DNA from: Spirochaetota bacterium
Lineage (GTDB): Bacteria > Spirochaetota > UBA12135 > COTS27 > JAFLEE01
Length of the DNA stretch: 45,141 nucleotides
Assembly (NCBI GenBank): GCA_017302015.1
Contig: JAFLEE010000038.1
Coordinates: forward strand, 1 to 45,141
Direction of reading: 5' to 3'
Shown piece after piece: positions 1-7,491 of this stretch. A program made the position numbers and the translations under genes. The number at the start of each line of letters is the position of its first letter. Position 1 is the first letter of the stretch. Under the pieces are notes generated by a model. It did not search any database. It was not told the DNA's origin and saw only the letters and a program-made list of their open reading frames with translations.

Positions 1-72
1 GCCCGCTCCACGGAATCCCGGCCCGCCGCCCGCTTCGGCGGGCGCCCCGTGCGCGGCCGCGCGCCGACCGCC

Positions 73-101
73 TTGCGGATCCCCCCGAATCGGTTTATCA
101 T
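73..101 (+). promoter_or_regulatory. Candidate sigma70-type promoter of the STAS gene
   Basis: TTGCGG (73-78) and TATCAT (96-101) are separated by exactly 17 bases and lie 26 bases before the STAS start codon. The -10 box matches consensus at five of six positions, the -35 box only in its TTG half. The match is weak enough to be chance. Confidence 0.35.
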
Positions 102-127
102 GGGCCCGAGCCCCGCGAGCCGCTAGC

Positions 128-442
128 ATGGCCATCCCGATCCACGACCTCAGTACTCCGGACCTCATCCGCATCCGCATCGAGGCCCCCGAGCTCCGCG
201 AAGCCCTCACCCTCGAGGTGAAGGAACGCGTCAAGGCGCTCCTCGATGAGGAGCCCCGCGAGATCCGCTTCGACCTCTCCGCCGTGCAGTCCATCGAGAG
301 CCTCGCCATCGGCATGCTGCTCTATTTCGAGCACATCCAAAAGCGCGCGGGCCTCGGGATGCGCATCGAAGCCGCGAGCCCGGCCCTCACCGCGATGCTG
401 GGGAAGCTGGCCCTGGGCCACCTGATCGTCCCCGGCGCCTAG
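128..442 (+). CDS. STAS-domain (anti-anti-sigma-like) protein
   Basis: A 104-residue protein with the size and pattern of a stand-alone STAS domain. The segment IRFDLSAVQSIES followed by LAIGMLLYF fits the beta3-loop-helix of SpoIIAA-type proteins, in which the serine after Asp in the D-S-[ST]-G loop is phosphorylated by a partner kinase. Here that Asp is Glu and the following serine is kept, so phosphorylation is possible but unproven. Such proteins bind anti-sigma kinases or act in phosphorelays in the cytoplasm. No kinase or phosphatase partner is visible nearby, and the left neighbourhood is cut by the window edge. There is no strong Shine-Dalgarno sequence; the ATG is the first in frame. 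Confidence 0.72.
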   Translation: MAIPIHDLSTPDLIRIRIEAPELREALTLEVKERVKALLDEEPREIRFDLSAVQSIESLAIGMLLYFEHIQKRAGLGMRIEAASPALTAMLGKLALGHLIVPGA

Positions 443-455
443 GGCCGCGCGCCCG

Positions 456-1379
456 TCAGCCGCCGGTCTTCCTCACGATCTCCTCGCTCGCTTCCCAAAG
501 CCGCTTCGCCAACGCCGCGTCGTCGCCCAGGTCGCTATTCGTCGACGGGTTATTGTCGGCGAGGTAGCGTCCCGCGAAATGGGGCGCCTCGGGATGGACG
601 GCCGCGAACACCTCGGTCGACGCGCCCTGGGGGATCGTCTTGAGGAAGACCGGCCCCACCAGGCCGAAGAGCAGGTTCGCCGCCGGGTTCATGTTCCGAC
701 CCAGATTCGTCGCGATGACGCCCGGGTGCACGGCGTAGGCCGTCTTGGACGAGCCCGCGAATCGGCGGTTTAATTCCTTGGCGAACAGCAGATTGGCCAA
801 TTTGGACTGCCCGTAATGCTTCCAGGCGCCATAGCCGCGCTCGCCCGAGAGATTGCCGAACTCGATGCCCGTTTTCGGCGCCATGCGGTGGGCGGAACTG
901 CTCATGACCACCACCCGGCCCTTCTCGGTCAGCAGGCCCAGGAGGCCGTGGATGAGGGCGAAATGGCCGATATGGTTGGTGAAGAATTGAAGTTCGTAGC
1001 CGTGGGCCTGTTTGAGTTTCGGCAGGGCCATGATGCCCGCGTTGGCCATGATGGCGTCGAGGGGAACTTTCAGGGCCTTCACCGCGGCGACGGCGCTGCG
1101 CACCCCCTGGGGGTCGGAGAGTTCGCAGGCGATGGGAATCGCCAGATTCCCGGCCGAGCGGCATGCCTCGGCCGCCTTCTCGAGGGTGCGGGCGAGGCCG
1201 ATGACCCTCGCCCCCCGCGAGGTCAGCACCCGCAGGGCTTCGCGGCCCAAGCCGGAATTGCAACCGGTAAGCAGGATGGTCTTGCCGGTGAGATCGAGCC
1301 CCTTCGTGACGGACTCGGCGGTGTCGGCGCCGGAGAAGCCGGTGGGGCCTTTCTTGGAAAGCAGCGTGAAGATGGACAT
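456..1379 (-). CDS. SDR-family oxidoreductase (retinol dehydrogenase/WWOX-like)
   Basis: A 307-residue short-chain dehydrogenase with a complete set of classical motifs: the NAD(P) glycine motif TGCNSGLG (38-45), NAG (113-115), the catalytic serine in SSSAH (160-164) and the catalytic Y189-x3-K193. The extra N-terminal 30 residues and the pattern around NHIGHFALIHGLL resemble the retinol dehydrogenase/WW-domain oxidoreductase-like group, which act on varied alcohols or ketones; the substrate cannot be read from sequence. It is probably cytoplasmic and NADP-dependent (inference). It reads away from the palindromic element pair at 1455-1615, so any promoter lies in that interval. Confidence 0.88.
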   Translation of the reverse strand: MSIFTLLSKKGPTGFSGADTAESVTKGLDLTGKTILLTGCNSGLGREALRVLTSRGARVIGLARTLEKAAEACRSAGNLAIPIACELSDPQGVRSAVAAVKALKVPLDAIMANAGIMALPKLKQAHGYELQFFTNHIGHFALIHGLLGLLTEKGRVVVMSSSAHRMAPKTGIEFGNLSGERGYGAWKHYGQSKLANLLFAKELNRRFAGSSKTAYAVHPGVIATNLGRNMNPAANLLFGLVGPVFLKTIPQGASTEVFAAVHPEAPHFAGRYLADNNPSTNSDLGDDAALAKRLWEASEEIVRKTGG

Positions 1380-1454
1380 TCAGGTACCTCGTTGTTTTTG
1401 GGGATGGGGAGGAAGGTAACCGGAAAGTGGGGGGGAGGAAACCCCATCCCCCGG

Positions 1455-1489
1455 CCCCTTCCCCTTGGCCGAAAGCCAAGGGGAAGGGG
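1455..1489. repeat. Palindromic element, copy 1 (REP-like hairpin)
   Basis: Perfect 15-bp inverted repeat: left arm CCCCTTCCCCTTGGC (1455-1469), 5-base loop CGAAA, right arm 1475-1489. It lies between the SDR start and the DMT gene end. A near-identical element in opposite orientation lies 94 bases further right. Neither arm is followed by a U-tract, so a repetitive extragenic palindrome fits better than a terminator. Confidence 0.75.
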
Positions 1490-1579
1490 AGAAGAATGAA
1501 AGAAAGGAAAGAATTAGGAAGTGCGGAATGCAGGTGAAGATGTAGAGGCAGAGGTGGAAACATATTTTTGCCAAAATTC

Positions 1580-2542
1580 TTACCCCTCCCTTTGGCTTTC
1601 GGCCAAGGGGAGGGGTGCCGAGTCCCCGAGGCGGGGAGGGGTCTTCCCCGCCAAGAACACCCCCGCCATGACCGTGGCCGCCCCGAGCCATTGGACGGGG
1701 TGGAGGCGTTCTCCCAAGAGGGCCACGCTCAGGCCCACCGCGAGGATCGGCCCGACCATGCCGAGCACGGAGGTCCGGGCCGAGCCGATGCGGGCGATGG
1801 CGGCCGAGAGGGCGTAGAGCGGGATGACCGTGCTCACGAACCCGAGGAGGAGGCCGTAACCCAAAACCGCGCCGGGGAGCGTCGCGAGGAGCTTCGGCGA
1901 ATGGCCCGCGGAAAAATGGGCGAGCACCATCCCCCCGGAAACCAGCATCACCGATTCGGAGAACCGCATGGAGCCCAGCCGCGCGATCACCGGCGGGCTC
2001 AGCACCAGGTAGCACGCGTAGGAGAGGGTGCTCCCGGCCACGAGGAGCACGCCCTGGAGCATCCCGAACTGGAGCACCGAGTCATGGGCGAGGACGAGGA
2101 AGATCCCCCCGTAGCACACCGGGAGCGCGAACCAAACGGTGGCCGGCTGTCGCTGGCGCTTCCAGACCACGGTGAGGATCACGGTGAAGGTCGGATACAG
2201 GAGGAGGATGAGCCGCTCGAGACTCGCCGGTAGTACGAGGAGCCCGCGGAAATCGAGCCAACTCGAGAGATAATATCCGAGGAAGCCGAGCAGGAGGACG
2301 TGGAGGCGGTCCTTCCCCGCCATGGGCGCGGCGGGCCCCGCCCCGCGCAGGCGGCGCGCGGCGATGACGAGGGCGAAGATCGCCATGGCGAAGAGCATGC
2401 GCAGGGCGAGGAGCGTCTCCGCATCGACCCCGTAGCGGTAGGCGAACTTGATGAAGAGGCCCTTGGTGGCGAAGCCGAAGGCCGCGAGGATGGCGAGCAG
2501 GACGCCGAAGGGATAGGACGGGCCGGTGCGGGACGGCGGCAT
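1580..2542 (-). CDS. DMT-superfamily (EamA) permease
   Basis: About 320 residues with roughly ten hydrophobic segments in two homologous halves, typical of EamA-family drug/metabolite transporters. The first half begins GVLLAILAAFGFATKGLFIKFA; the second ends with the conserved sequence LGERLHPVQWLGAATVMAGVFL. It is an inner-membrane exporter or importer of small metabolites; substrate unknown. The start at 2542 (MPPSRTG) is chosen because AAGGAG lies 7 bases upstream; an in-frame ATG 72 bases further up has no such site. The last ~12 residues are encoded by a palindromic element, so the original C-terminus may have been replaced. Confidence 0.88.
   Translation of the reverse strand: MPPSRTGPSYPFGVLLAILAAFGFATKGLFIKFAYRYGVDAETLLALRMLFAMAIFALVIAARRLRGAGPAAPMAGKDRLHVLLLGFLGYYLSSWLDFRGLLVLPASLERLILLLYPTFTVILTVVWKRQRQPATVWFALPVCYGGIFLVLAHDSVLQFGMLQGVLLVAGSTLSYACYLVLSPPVIARLGSMRFSESVMLVSGGMVLAHFSAGHSPKLLATLPGAVLGYGLLLGFVSTVIPLYALSAAIARIGSARTSVLGMVGPILAVGLSVALLGERLHPVQWLGAATVMAGVFLAGKTPPRLGDSAPLPLAESQREG
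1583..1615. repeat. Palindromic element, copy 2 (REP-like hairpin), forming the DMT 3' end
   Basis: Inverted repeat with 14-base arms (1583-1596 and 1602-1615) and one wobble-type mismatch, loop TTTCG. It carries the same core as copy 1 (TTGGC, loop, GCCAA, G-runs) but reads in the opposite sense, so the two copies form an inverted pair. It overlaps the last codons of the DMT transporter gene, encoding its C-terminal tail PLPLAESQREG. Confidence 0.72.
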
Positions 2543-2911
2543 GGAGAGCTCCTTCCATGGGGCGGGGCGCGCCGTCATGGGCGGAGCCGACGAGACTCCG
2601 CGGGTGGCGCCCAAGGAGTATTGAAAAGGTCAGGGGACGTTCAAACCCGTGGGAACCACGGGTGTTTTGGGGAACAGACTACCGTGGCAGATGGAGGCGT
2701 CGCCACAGAATCGGCGACGGCGAAAGTTTCAGGTGCGGGAGCCACGACATCTGCTATGATCGGATGGAAAAGAATGAGCTGTCAAGAATGCGCAAAACGG
2801 ATACGGGAAGCCAGGCGGAAAGCCCCCAGCCCTTTCGGACGGCCAATTGCCGCCTCCTGCGGCGCCGTCCGGTTTGATGTCATCCCGACATCCTGGTAAA
2901 CCGAACCCCCT
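2543..2911. other. Intergenic stretch with two hairpins, no gene seen
   Basis: This 369-base gap holds a perfect 8-bp hairpin ACCCGTGG/CCACGGGT with 3-base loop (2645-2663) and a compound hairpin at 2836-2871 (CGGACGGC...GCCGTCCG enclosing GCCGC/GCGGC). The second lies 40 bases past the sulfatase stop and may end its transcript, though no U-run follows on that strand. A 106-codon open frame across the gap has arginine-rich, low-complexity composition and is rejected as coding. Confidence 0.45.
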
Positions 2912-4354
2912 TTATTCGAGGAGCCCTTCCGCCTTCAGGTCTTCCAACCCCGTGAACGTGCCGGTCTTGAGGTTCTCGCCGTAATAGCGGTAGCGCTCGA
3001 AATCGCCGCCGCCGCTTAAGCGCGGGTCGTTCTGCTCGGCGAGGATGGCCGTCAGACGCTCGCGGAGTTGGGAGAGGATTTTTCCGTAGTTCGGATCCGC
3101 GGCCAGGTTGCGGAGGTTGGCGTACCCGTCTTTCACGGCGTAGAGTTCCTCCCCGGGGCGCTTGCCGAAGGCGAGCTCGAAGAGCGGCTTCACGGAAGCG
3201 TCATCCCGGTGGCGCACCAGGTAATGCTTGGTGGGGGAGGCGTCGATATCCCCCCAGGCCGGCGGGTCGCCCGCGGGCCAGCGCTCGGCCTCGAAATTGC
3301 GGATGTAGACGAAATCGTCGGTGCGCAGGCAGCGCATCGGGTAGCCGAGGTTCTCGGCCCGGCAGAAGGCGTGGCGTTCGCGCCCGGTGACGACATGGTC
3401 GCGCAATGGGTCGACGCGGCCCGATCCCGGGCCGACGAGGATGGGCAGCAAGCTGCGCCCCGTCAGGCCCGAGGGAACCAGGCCGGCCGCCTCCAGGAAG
3501 GTGGGGGCGAGATCGATGAAGCTCACGTGGTCGGTGAGCACGCGCCCCCCGGGGACCCGGGCGCCCCACCGCAGGGCCAGCGGCACATGCATGCCGAGCT
3601 CGTAGAGGTTCGCCTTGGCGCGGGGGAACGGGAAGCCGTTGTCGGCGGTCACGACGACGAGGGTGTTCTCGAGTTCGCCGATCGCCTCGAGATGGGCGAG
3701 CATGCGCCCCAGATGGGCGTCGAACCATTCGATCTCAAGGGCATAATCGAGGAGGTCGCTGCGGACCTCCTCGCAGTCGGGGAGGAAGGGCGGGACCTCC
3801 ACCGACGCCAGCGATTTTCCCGCCCGGAGGCCCGAGCCCTTCTCGTAGGCGCGGTGGGGTTCTTTCGCCCCGTACCAGAAGCAGAACGGGGCCCCCGCGG
3901 GGCGATCGGCGAGAAAATCCTGGAAATTCGCGGTGTAATCGTTCTTGCTCATCTTCGCGCTCGGCGGCGCGTTCGTTCGGCGGTTATACGCGGGCCCCGC
4001 GGGGTTGCGGGTCCGCCCGCTGTCTTCGATGCTGCCGGGCCCCCACCCCTTATAGGTATGGCCGATATGGTAGCCCGCGGCCTCCAGGAGGTCGGGATAC
4101 GCGGCGAACTTCGAAGGCAGCGTTCCCCAAAGGTTCACCCCCTCGTTAAGTTGCCACGGGTTGCGACCCGTCAGCAGCGCCGCCCGGGACGGGGCGCAGG
4201 AGGGCGACGGGCAGAAGGCGTTCTGGAAGAGGACCCCCTCCCGGGCGACCCGATCGAAGGCGGGCGTCTTGACGAAACGGCAGCCGTAGGCGCCCGTATG
4301 CGGCCAGGATTGGTCGTCGGCGATGGCGAGGAGGAGATTGGGGCGTTTTTCCAA
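2912..4354 (-). CDS. Type I (S1-family) sulfatase, Cys-type
   Basis: A 480-residue formylglycine-dependent sulfatase that hydrolyses sulfate esters or sulfamates on glycans. Visible motifs: the metal-binding pair D13-D14 in IADDQ; the activation signature C53-A-P-S-R57, in which Cys is converted to formylglycine; K164-E-P-H167; and the metal ligands D238-N239 in TADNG. Spacing in the middle region loosely recalls heparan N-sulfatase-like members, which is inference. No signal peptide is seen, so it appears cytoplasmic, unlike many glycan sulfatases; it might act on imported oligosaccharides. The start is TTG at 4352-4354, preceded by a full AAGGAGG at 5 bases. No sulfatase-maturating enzyme is in the window. 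Confidence 0.93.
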   Translation of the reverse strand: MEKRPNLLLAIADDQSWPHTGAYGCRFVKTPAFDRVAREGVLFQNAFCPSPSCAPSRAALLTGRNPWQLNEGVNLWGTLPSKFAAYPDLLEAAGYHIGHTYKGWGPGSIEDSGRTRNPAGPAYNRRTNAPPSAKMSKNDYTANFQDFLADRPAGAPFCFWYGAKEPHRAYEKGSGLRAGKSLASVEVPPFLPDCEEVRSDLLDYALEIEWFDAHLGRMLAHLEAIGELENTLVVVTADNGFPFPRAKANLYELGMHVPLALRWGARVPGGRVLTDHVSFIDLAPTFLEAAGLVPSGLTGRSLLPILVGPGSGRVDPLRDHVVTGRERHAFCRAENLGYPMRCLRTDDFVYIRNFEAERWPAGDPPAWGDIDASPTKHYLVRHRDDASVKPLFELAFGKRPGEELYAVKDGYANLRNLAADPNYGKILSQLRERLTAILAEQNDPRLSGGGDFERYRYYGENLKTGTFTGLEDLKAEGLLE

Positions 4355-4472
4355 GGGGGCCTCCTTCCGAAGGGGTCGTCGTTTCTTTCACGTTGGGGTG
4401 TTCCGGAGATTTTCTCATGGGCGGAAATCATCGCGGACCGCCGTTTCGGTGGAAGTCGACGCCCTGGGACCG

Positions 4473-6566
4473 TTACCGAGCCTCGAACCAGCAGAGGCCT
4501 TCCATTTGAGATCCCCCATCGAGCGAAGCGAAGATCTCGAGTTTGCCCTTTTCCGGGACGATTTCGAGGGTGAAGAGGCCGTCCGCCTCCTCCAGGAGCG
4601 GTCGGCGGTCCGCGCCCATTCGCGCCAGCGCCCGATCCGCTCCCGGAATGCGCACCTTGAACACCTGGCTCTTCCCCGCCTCGAGATCGCCGCGGCGCGG
4701 CTCGATCACCTTGGCTCCGCATCGTTGATAGGCGGGCCACGTGCCGGGGTAGCGCCCGAGCGCCTTCTCGGCCTTGGACTCCACCTCAAATTGCACCAGA
4801 CCGGCAAGCGTGCCTTCCGCGTCGCGCGGGCCCCTCCCGTAAACCGTCAGGGTAAAAGTCCCCGCCTGGGGAGGCGCGACGGCGATCCGCCAACCCGCAG
4901 ATTTTTTCCCGGGCTCGCGCTCCACCCACACCGTCCGCGGCGCTTGGGGAGCCGCTCCTTCGAGTCCCGCGCTGATCAGGACGCCATCGGGAGCGGTTAA
5001 CGTCAGGGTCGCTTCACCCTCGATCCGCCACAAGCGCCCCGCCTGGCTTAAACTCTCCCGACGCAGGCCAAGCCGCTCGAAGGCCGGGTAGAAAGTCGCC
5101 GGCAGCCGAGCCTTGGCGTCCTGGATGCCCGCGCCTTCCGTGGCTTGGACCCACCATTGACACGCGAATTGGTAGGACGCGGTCTCGGGGGCGCCGGCGT
5201 CTTTCGCGTAGAGGTTCAATTGGTAGGACCCCGGGGCGGGAAGGACTGCCCGAAGGTCATAGACCGTCGCCGCGGCCGCGGCTTTCCGCTTGGGGGCCTG
5301 TCGGGCGTTTTCATTGGTGGGACGGCCGATCTGGGCGAGGTTGGAAAGGGGCGCGGATCCTCCCGCAGGGTAAAGGAAGGCGGACAGAGCGAGGTTGGAG
5401 CTCGTGACCACCCGAAGACTCGCCTCGGAGGGCACGATCAAGCCCGCGTTGGTGTGGGAGAATGCCGCCCAGAGGAACCCCCCGCGCGCGAAACGCCGGT
5501 CCGGTTCAAGGGGCATTCGCACCTTGGCTTCGGCCAGGGAAATGCCTCTCTTCGCCTCCAAGGACCAGGAGAGGATCCCGCGATAGGCGACCTCCACGGG
5601 AGAAGAGGAACGGTCGGAGGATACCGCGACGACCGGCGGCGCCTCAGAAAAGAGCTGGAAATGATAGCGCCCCGGCCCGGGGAGATAGCAGCCAGCCGCA
5701 TGATTGCTGCCCTGGGAGCGTACCCAGCACCGATTCGATACCGGCACCCCGTCCTTAAAGAGCGAGGCGGAGAGCGAGCGCTCTCCCCGCCCGGTGAAGG
5801 CGACTTGGAACGCCTCGTCGACGGGCACCCGGGCGCGGCTTTCGCTCAGGGATCCGATGGCGAACCCCGATTCGAAGAAATGCGACAAAGGGAGCACCCT
5901 GGAGGCGAAGCGTTCGCGGTCCTGGGGCGGATCGACGAATTGCCACTTCGCGTCTTCTGGAAAATGGCTGAGGCCCAGTTGGGCCGGGGGCGTGCAGAAA
6001 TAATAGGGGTTGAAGCGGGCGGCGAAACGGTTGCTTTGCGTGGATCCCGCGCCCCAGGTGCAGTCCACCAATTGCCAGGCCCCGTCGATGCGAACCGCAT
6101 TCCACGCGTGGAGGCCATCGGGGTTGAATGGCTGGTTCGTCGAGTCGGTGCGCGCCCAACCGCGGATCGTTTCGACCGTCAACCCCATGCGACGGCAGAG
6201 ATCCAGATAAAGTGCGGCGTAGCCGCCGCAGACTTGCCGCCGCCGGGCGAAGGCGTTGCTGGCCGTCTGGTCATGGTAGTCCTTATTCTTGGTCCGGAGC
6301 GTCTCGACATCGTAGGCGATATGGGCGGTCACCCAGCGGAAAGCCGCGCGCGCCTTCTCCCGCTCCCCCCGGGATCCTTGGTTCAGTGCGGCCGCGAGGG
6401 CCGGGATCGTCAAGGCGCCTTGATCCGGTATGGAGAGCGCCCAGGCATCGATGCGCCCGTCATCCAAGGGAACCGCTTTCGCCCCCTTAACCGTTTTCAC
6501 CCCCGCTGCCGCGCTGACGGCCAGGAGGATCGGAAACAATAGGCGCATCATCGTTCGTGGCTTCAT
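4473..6566 (-). CDS. Secreted transglutaminase-like (kyphoscoliosis-peptidase type) protein
   Basis: A 697-residue exported protein. A short signal peptide (residues 1-22, MMRLLFPILLAVSAAAG) is followed by a transglutaminase/protease-like core with an apparently complete triad: C113 in QVCGGYAALY, H153 in GLHAWNAV and D168 in LVDCTWGAG. The HAWN...DxTWG pattern matches the KY/CYK3-type branch. The remaining ~500 residues look like repeated beta-rich domains resembling the KY-associated Ig-like units (VAYRGILSWSLEAKRGI-type segments). Whether it cross-links, cleaves or is a non-catalytic binding protein is unknown. It sits 118 bases upstream of the sulfatase on the same strand. The first ATG is preceded by a weak GAGAGG. 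Confidence 0.82.
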   Translation of the reverse strand: MKPRTMMRLLFPILLAVSAAAGVKTVKGAKAVPLDDGRIDAWALSIPDQGALTIPALAAALNQGSRGEREKARAAFRWVTAHIAYDVETLRTKNKDYHDQTASNAFARRRQVCGGYAALYLDLCRRMGLTVETIRGWARTDSTNQPFNPDGLHAWNAVRIDGAWQLVDCTWGAGSTQSNRFAARFNPYYFCTPPAQLGLSHFPEDAKWQFVDPPQDRERFASRVLPLSHFFESGFAIGSLSESRARVPVDEAFQVAFTGRGERSLSASLFKDGVPVSNRCWVRSQGSNHAAGCYLPGPGRYHFQLFSEAPPVVAVSSDRSSSPVEVAYRGILSWSLEAKRGISLAEAKVRMPLEPDRRFARGGFLWAAFSHTNAGLIVPSEASLRVVTSSNLALSAFLYPAGGSAPLSNLAQIGRPTNENARQAPKRKAAAAATVYDLRAVLPAPGSYQLNLYAKDAGAPETASYQFACQWWVQATEGAGIQDAKARLPATFYPAFERLGLRRESLSQAGRLWRIEGEATLTLTAPDGVLISAGLEGAAPQAPRTVWVEREPGKKSAGWRIAVAPPQAGTFTLTVYGRGPRDAEGTLAGLVQFEVESKAEKALGRYPGTWPAYQRCGAKVIEPRRGDLEAGKSQVFKVRIPGADRALARMGADRRPLLEEADGLFTLEIVPEKGKLEIFASLDGGSQMEGLCWFEAR

Positions 6567-6717
6567 GGGACCTCTCGTGGGAATTCACCGCCCGCCCATT
6601 ATGCCTTCTGAGGCGCCGTGACCGAAACGACCGCCTTTCAAGCGGAAGCCTCCCTCCAAGGACCCCCGGGGAAATGGAGTGGGCGTCCCGGGCCGATCCA
6701 ACCCCACGGGGCGCCGC

Positions 6718-7359
6718 TTAGTTCCGCCCCCCCGTGAGCGCGTCCTTCACCCGATGGAACGGGCAAAGCCGCTTCATCTCCCCCACCGCCTCGAGGTCGC
6801 CCGGGCGGCCCCGCTGCGTGAGCCCCTCCGCGGTGCGCGTCCAATCGGCCTCGTTCTTGTTCTGGCCGAACTTGAACTTGGCGCTCAAGGTCTCGGTGCG
6901 CAGGCGCACCACGCTCGTGCCGTTGACGTTGCGCAGGTAATCCGCGTCGGCCAAGTCGAACGGCGCATAGCCCCCCTCCGGCTGGAGTTTCTTCATGAAC
7001 GCCTCGAGCACCCGGACCTTTCCCGGTCCGTCGACCACCGCCTCCAGGACGCCCGTGACGATGACCGATTTGAAGAAGGCCGTGGCCGGACAGGCGAGTT
7101 TGGGGTCGGTGAGGGTGGAGGGGACGAGGGTCGTCTCCTCGGCCACCGCGAAACTGGCCCGGGGATCGGCCGCGAGGTCCTTCATTTTGGCGCCGATGCG
7201 GCTGCCGTGGAAATGGATGTGCCCCTCGAACCACACGAAATTGATGGGCGTGAGGCCCGGCGCCGGTTCCCGGTGGGTGGCGAGGAAGCCGAAACTCGCC
7301 GCGGCGAGGAAGGCATCGATGATGGCGCCGTCTTTTTCCTCGAACTCGGACCGTCGCAT
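6718..7359 (-). CDS. Pyridoxamine 5'-phosphate oxidase-fold flavin-binding protein (Nim-like)
   Basis: About 213 residues with the split-barrel FMN-binding fold: FGFLATHREPAPGLTPINFVWFEGHIHFHGSRIGAK is the typical beta-strand pattern with a cofactor-facing histidine. Members include nitroimidazole-reductase-like and heme-utilisation proteins; true PdxH catalysis cannot be assumed. The start at 7359 (MRRSEFEE) has AAGGAG upstream. It is divergently transcribed from a MocR/PdxR-type regulator, a common arrangement for vitamin B6-linked regulons, so it is probably a target of that regulator (inference). Confidence 0.82.
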   Translation of the reverse strand: MRRSEFEEKDGAIIDAFLAAASFGFLATHREPAPGLTPINFVWFEGHIHFHGSRIGAKMKDLAADPRASFAVAEETTLVPSTLTDPKLACPATAFFKSVIVTGVLEAVVDGPGKVRVLEAFMKKLQPEGGYAPFDLADADYLRNVNGTSVVRLRTETLSAKFKFGQNKNEADWTRTAEGLTQRGRPGDLEAVGEMKRLCPFHRVKDALTGGRN

Positions 7360-7480
7360 GGGGAACTCCTTCGGGAACGTTTCGTCGATTGGAGAACGGG
7401 GCGCTTCCCGACGGCGCCCGGGTGACGTAGGTTCGCATGGGAGTGGTCCTTGCAAAAGATCCTCTTTATGGTATTTTTAT

Positions 7481-7491
7481 TGGTCCACTTT
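7481..7491 (-). promoter_or_regulatory. Candidate PdxR/MocR operator AAAGTGGACCA
   Basis: On the minus strand this reads AAAGTGGACCA, resembling AAAGTGG-type boxes I recall for actinobacterial PdxR. It overlaps the proposed TTG start of the MocR gene and lies downstream of a possible TTGCAA (7450-7455)/TATTTT (7472-7477) promoter. A partial second half (TGGTATTTTTA) lies 12 bases upstream in direct orientation. This would suit autoregulation; no binding data are available. Confidence 0.35.

Noticed and set aside
2645-2663. Intrinsic terminator at the ACCCGTGG hairpin
   Set aside because: It is 250 bases from the sulfatase end, has only a weak U-run, and no plus-strand gene precedes it.
2557-2877. 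106-codon open frame in the DMT-sulfatase gap
   Set aside because: No ribosome site, arginine-rich low-information sequence, and it spans two hairpins.
6718-7359. Calling the flavoprotein pdxH
   Set aside because: The sequence fits the broader split-barrel flavoprotein family; PdxH-specific features were not recognised.
6638-7438. Long arginine/histidine-rich open frame overlapping the flavoprotein gene
   Set aside because: It overlaps the PNPOx-fold gene in another frame and has GC-driven composition without family features.
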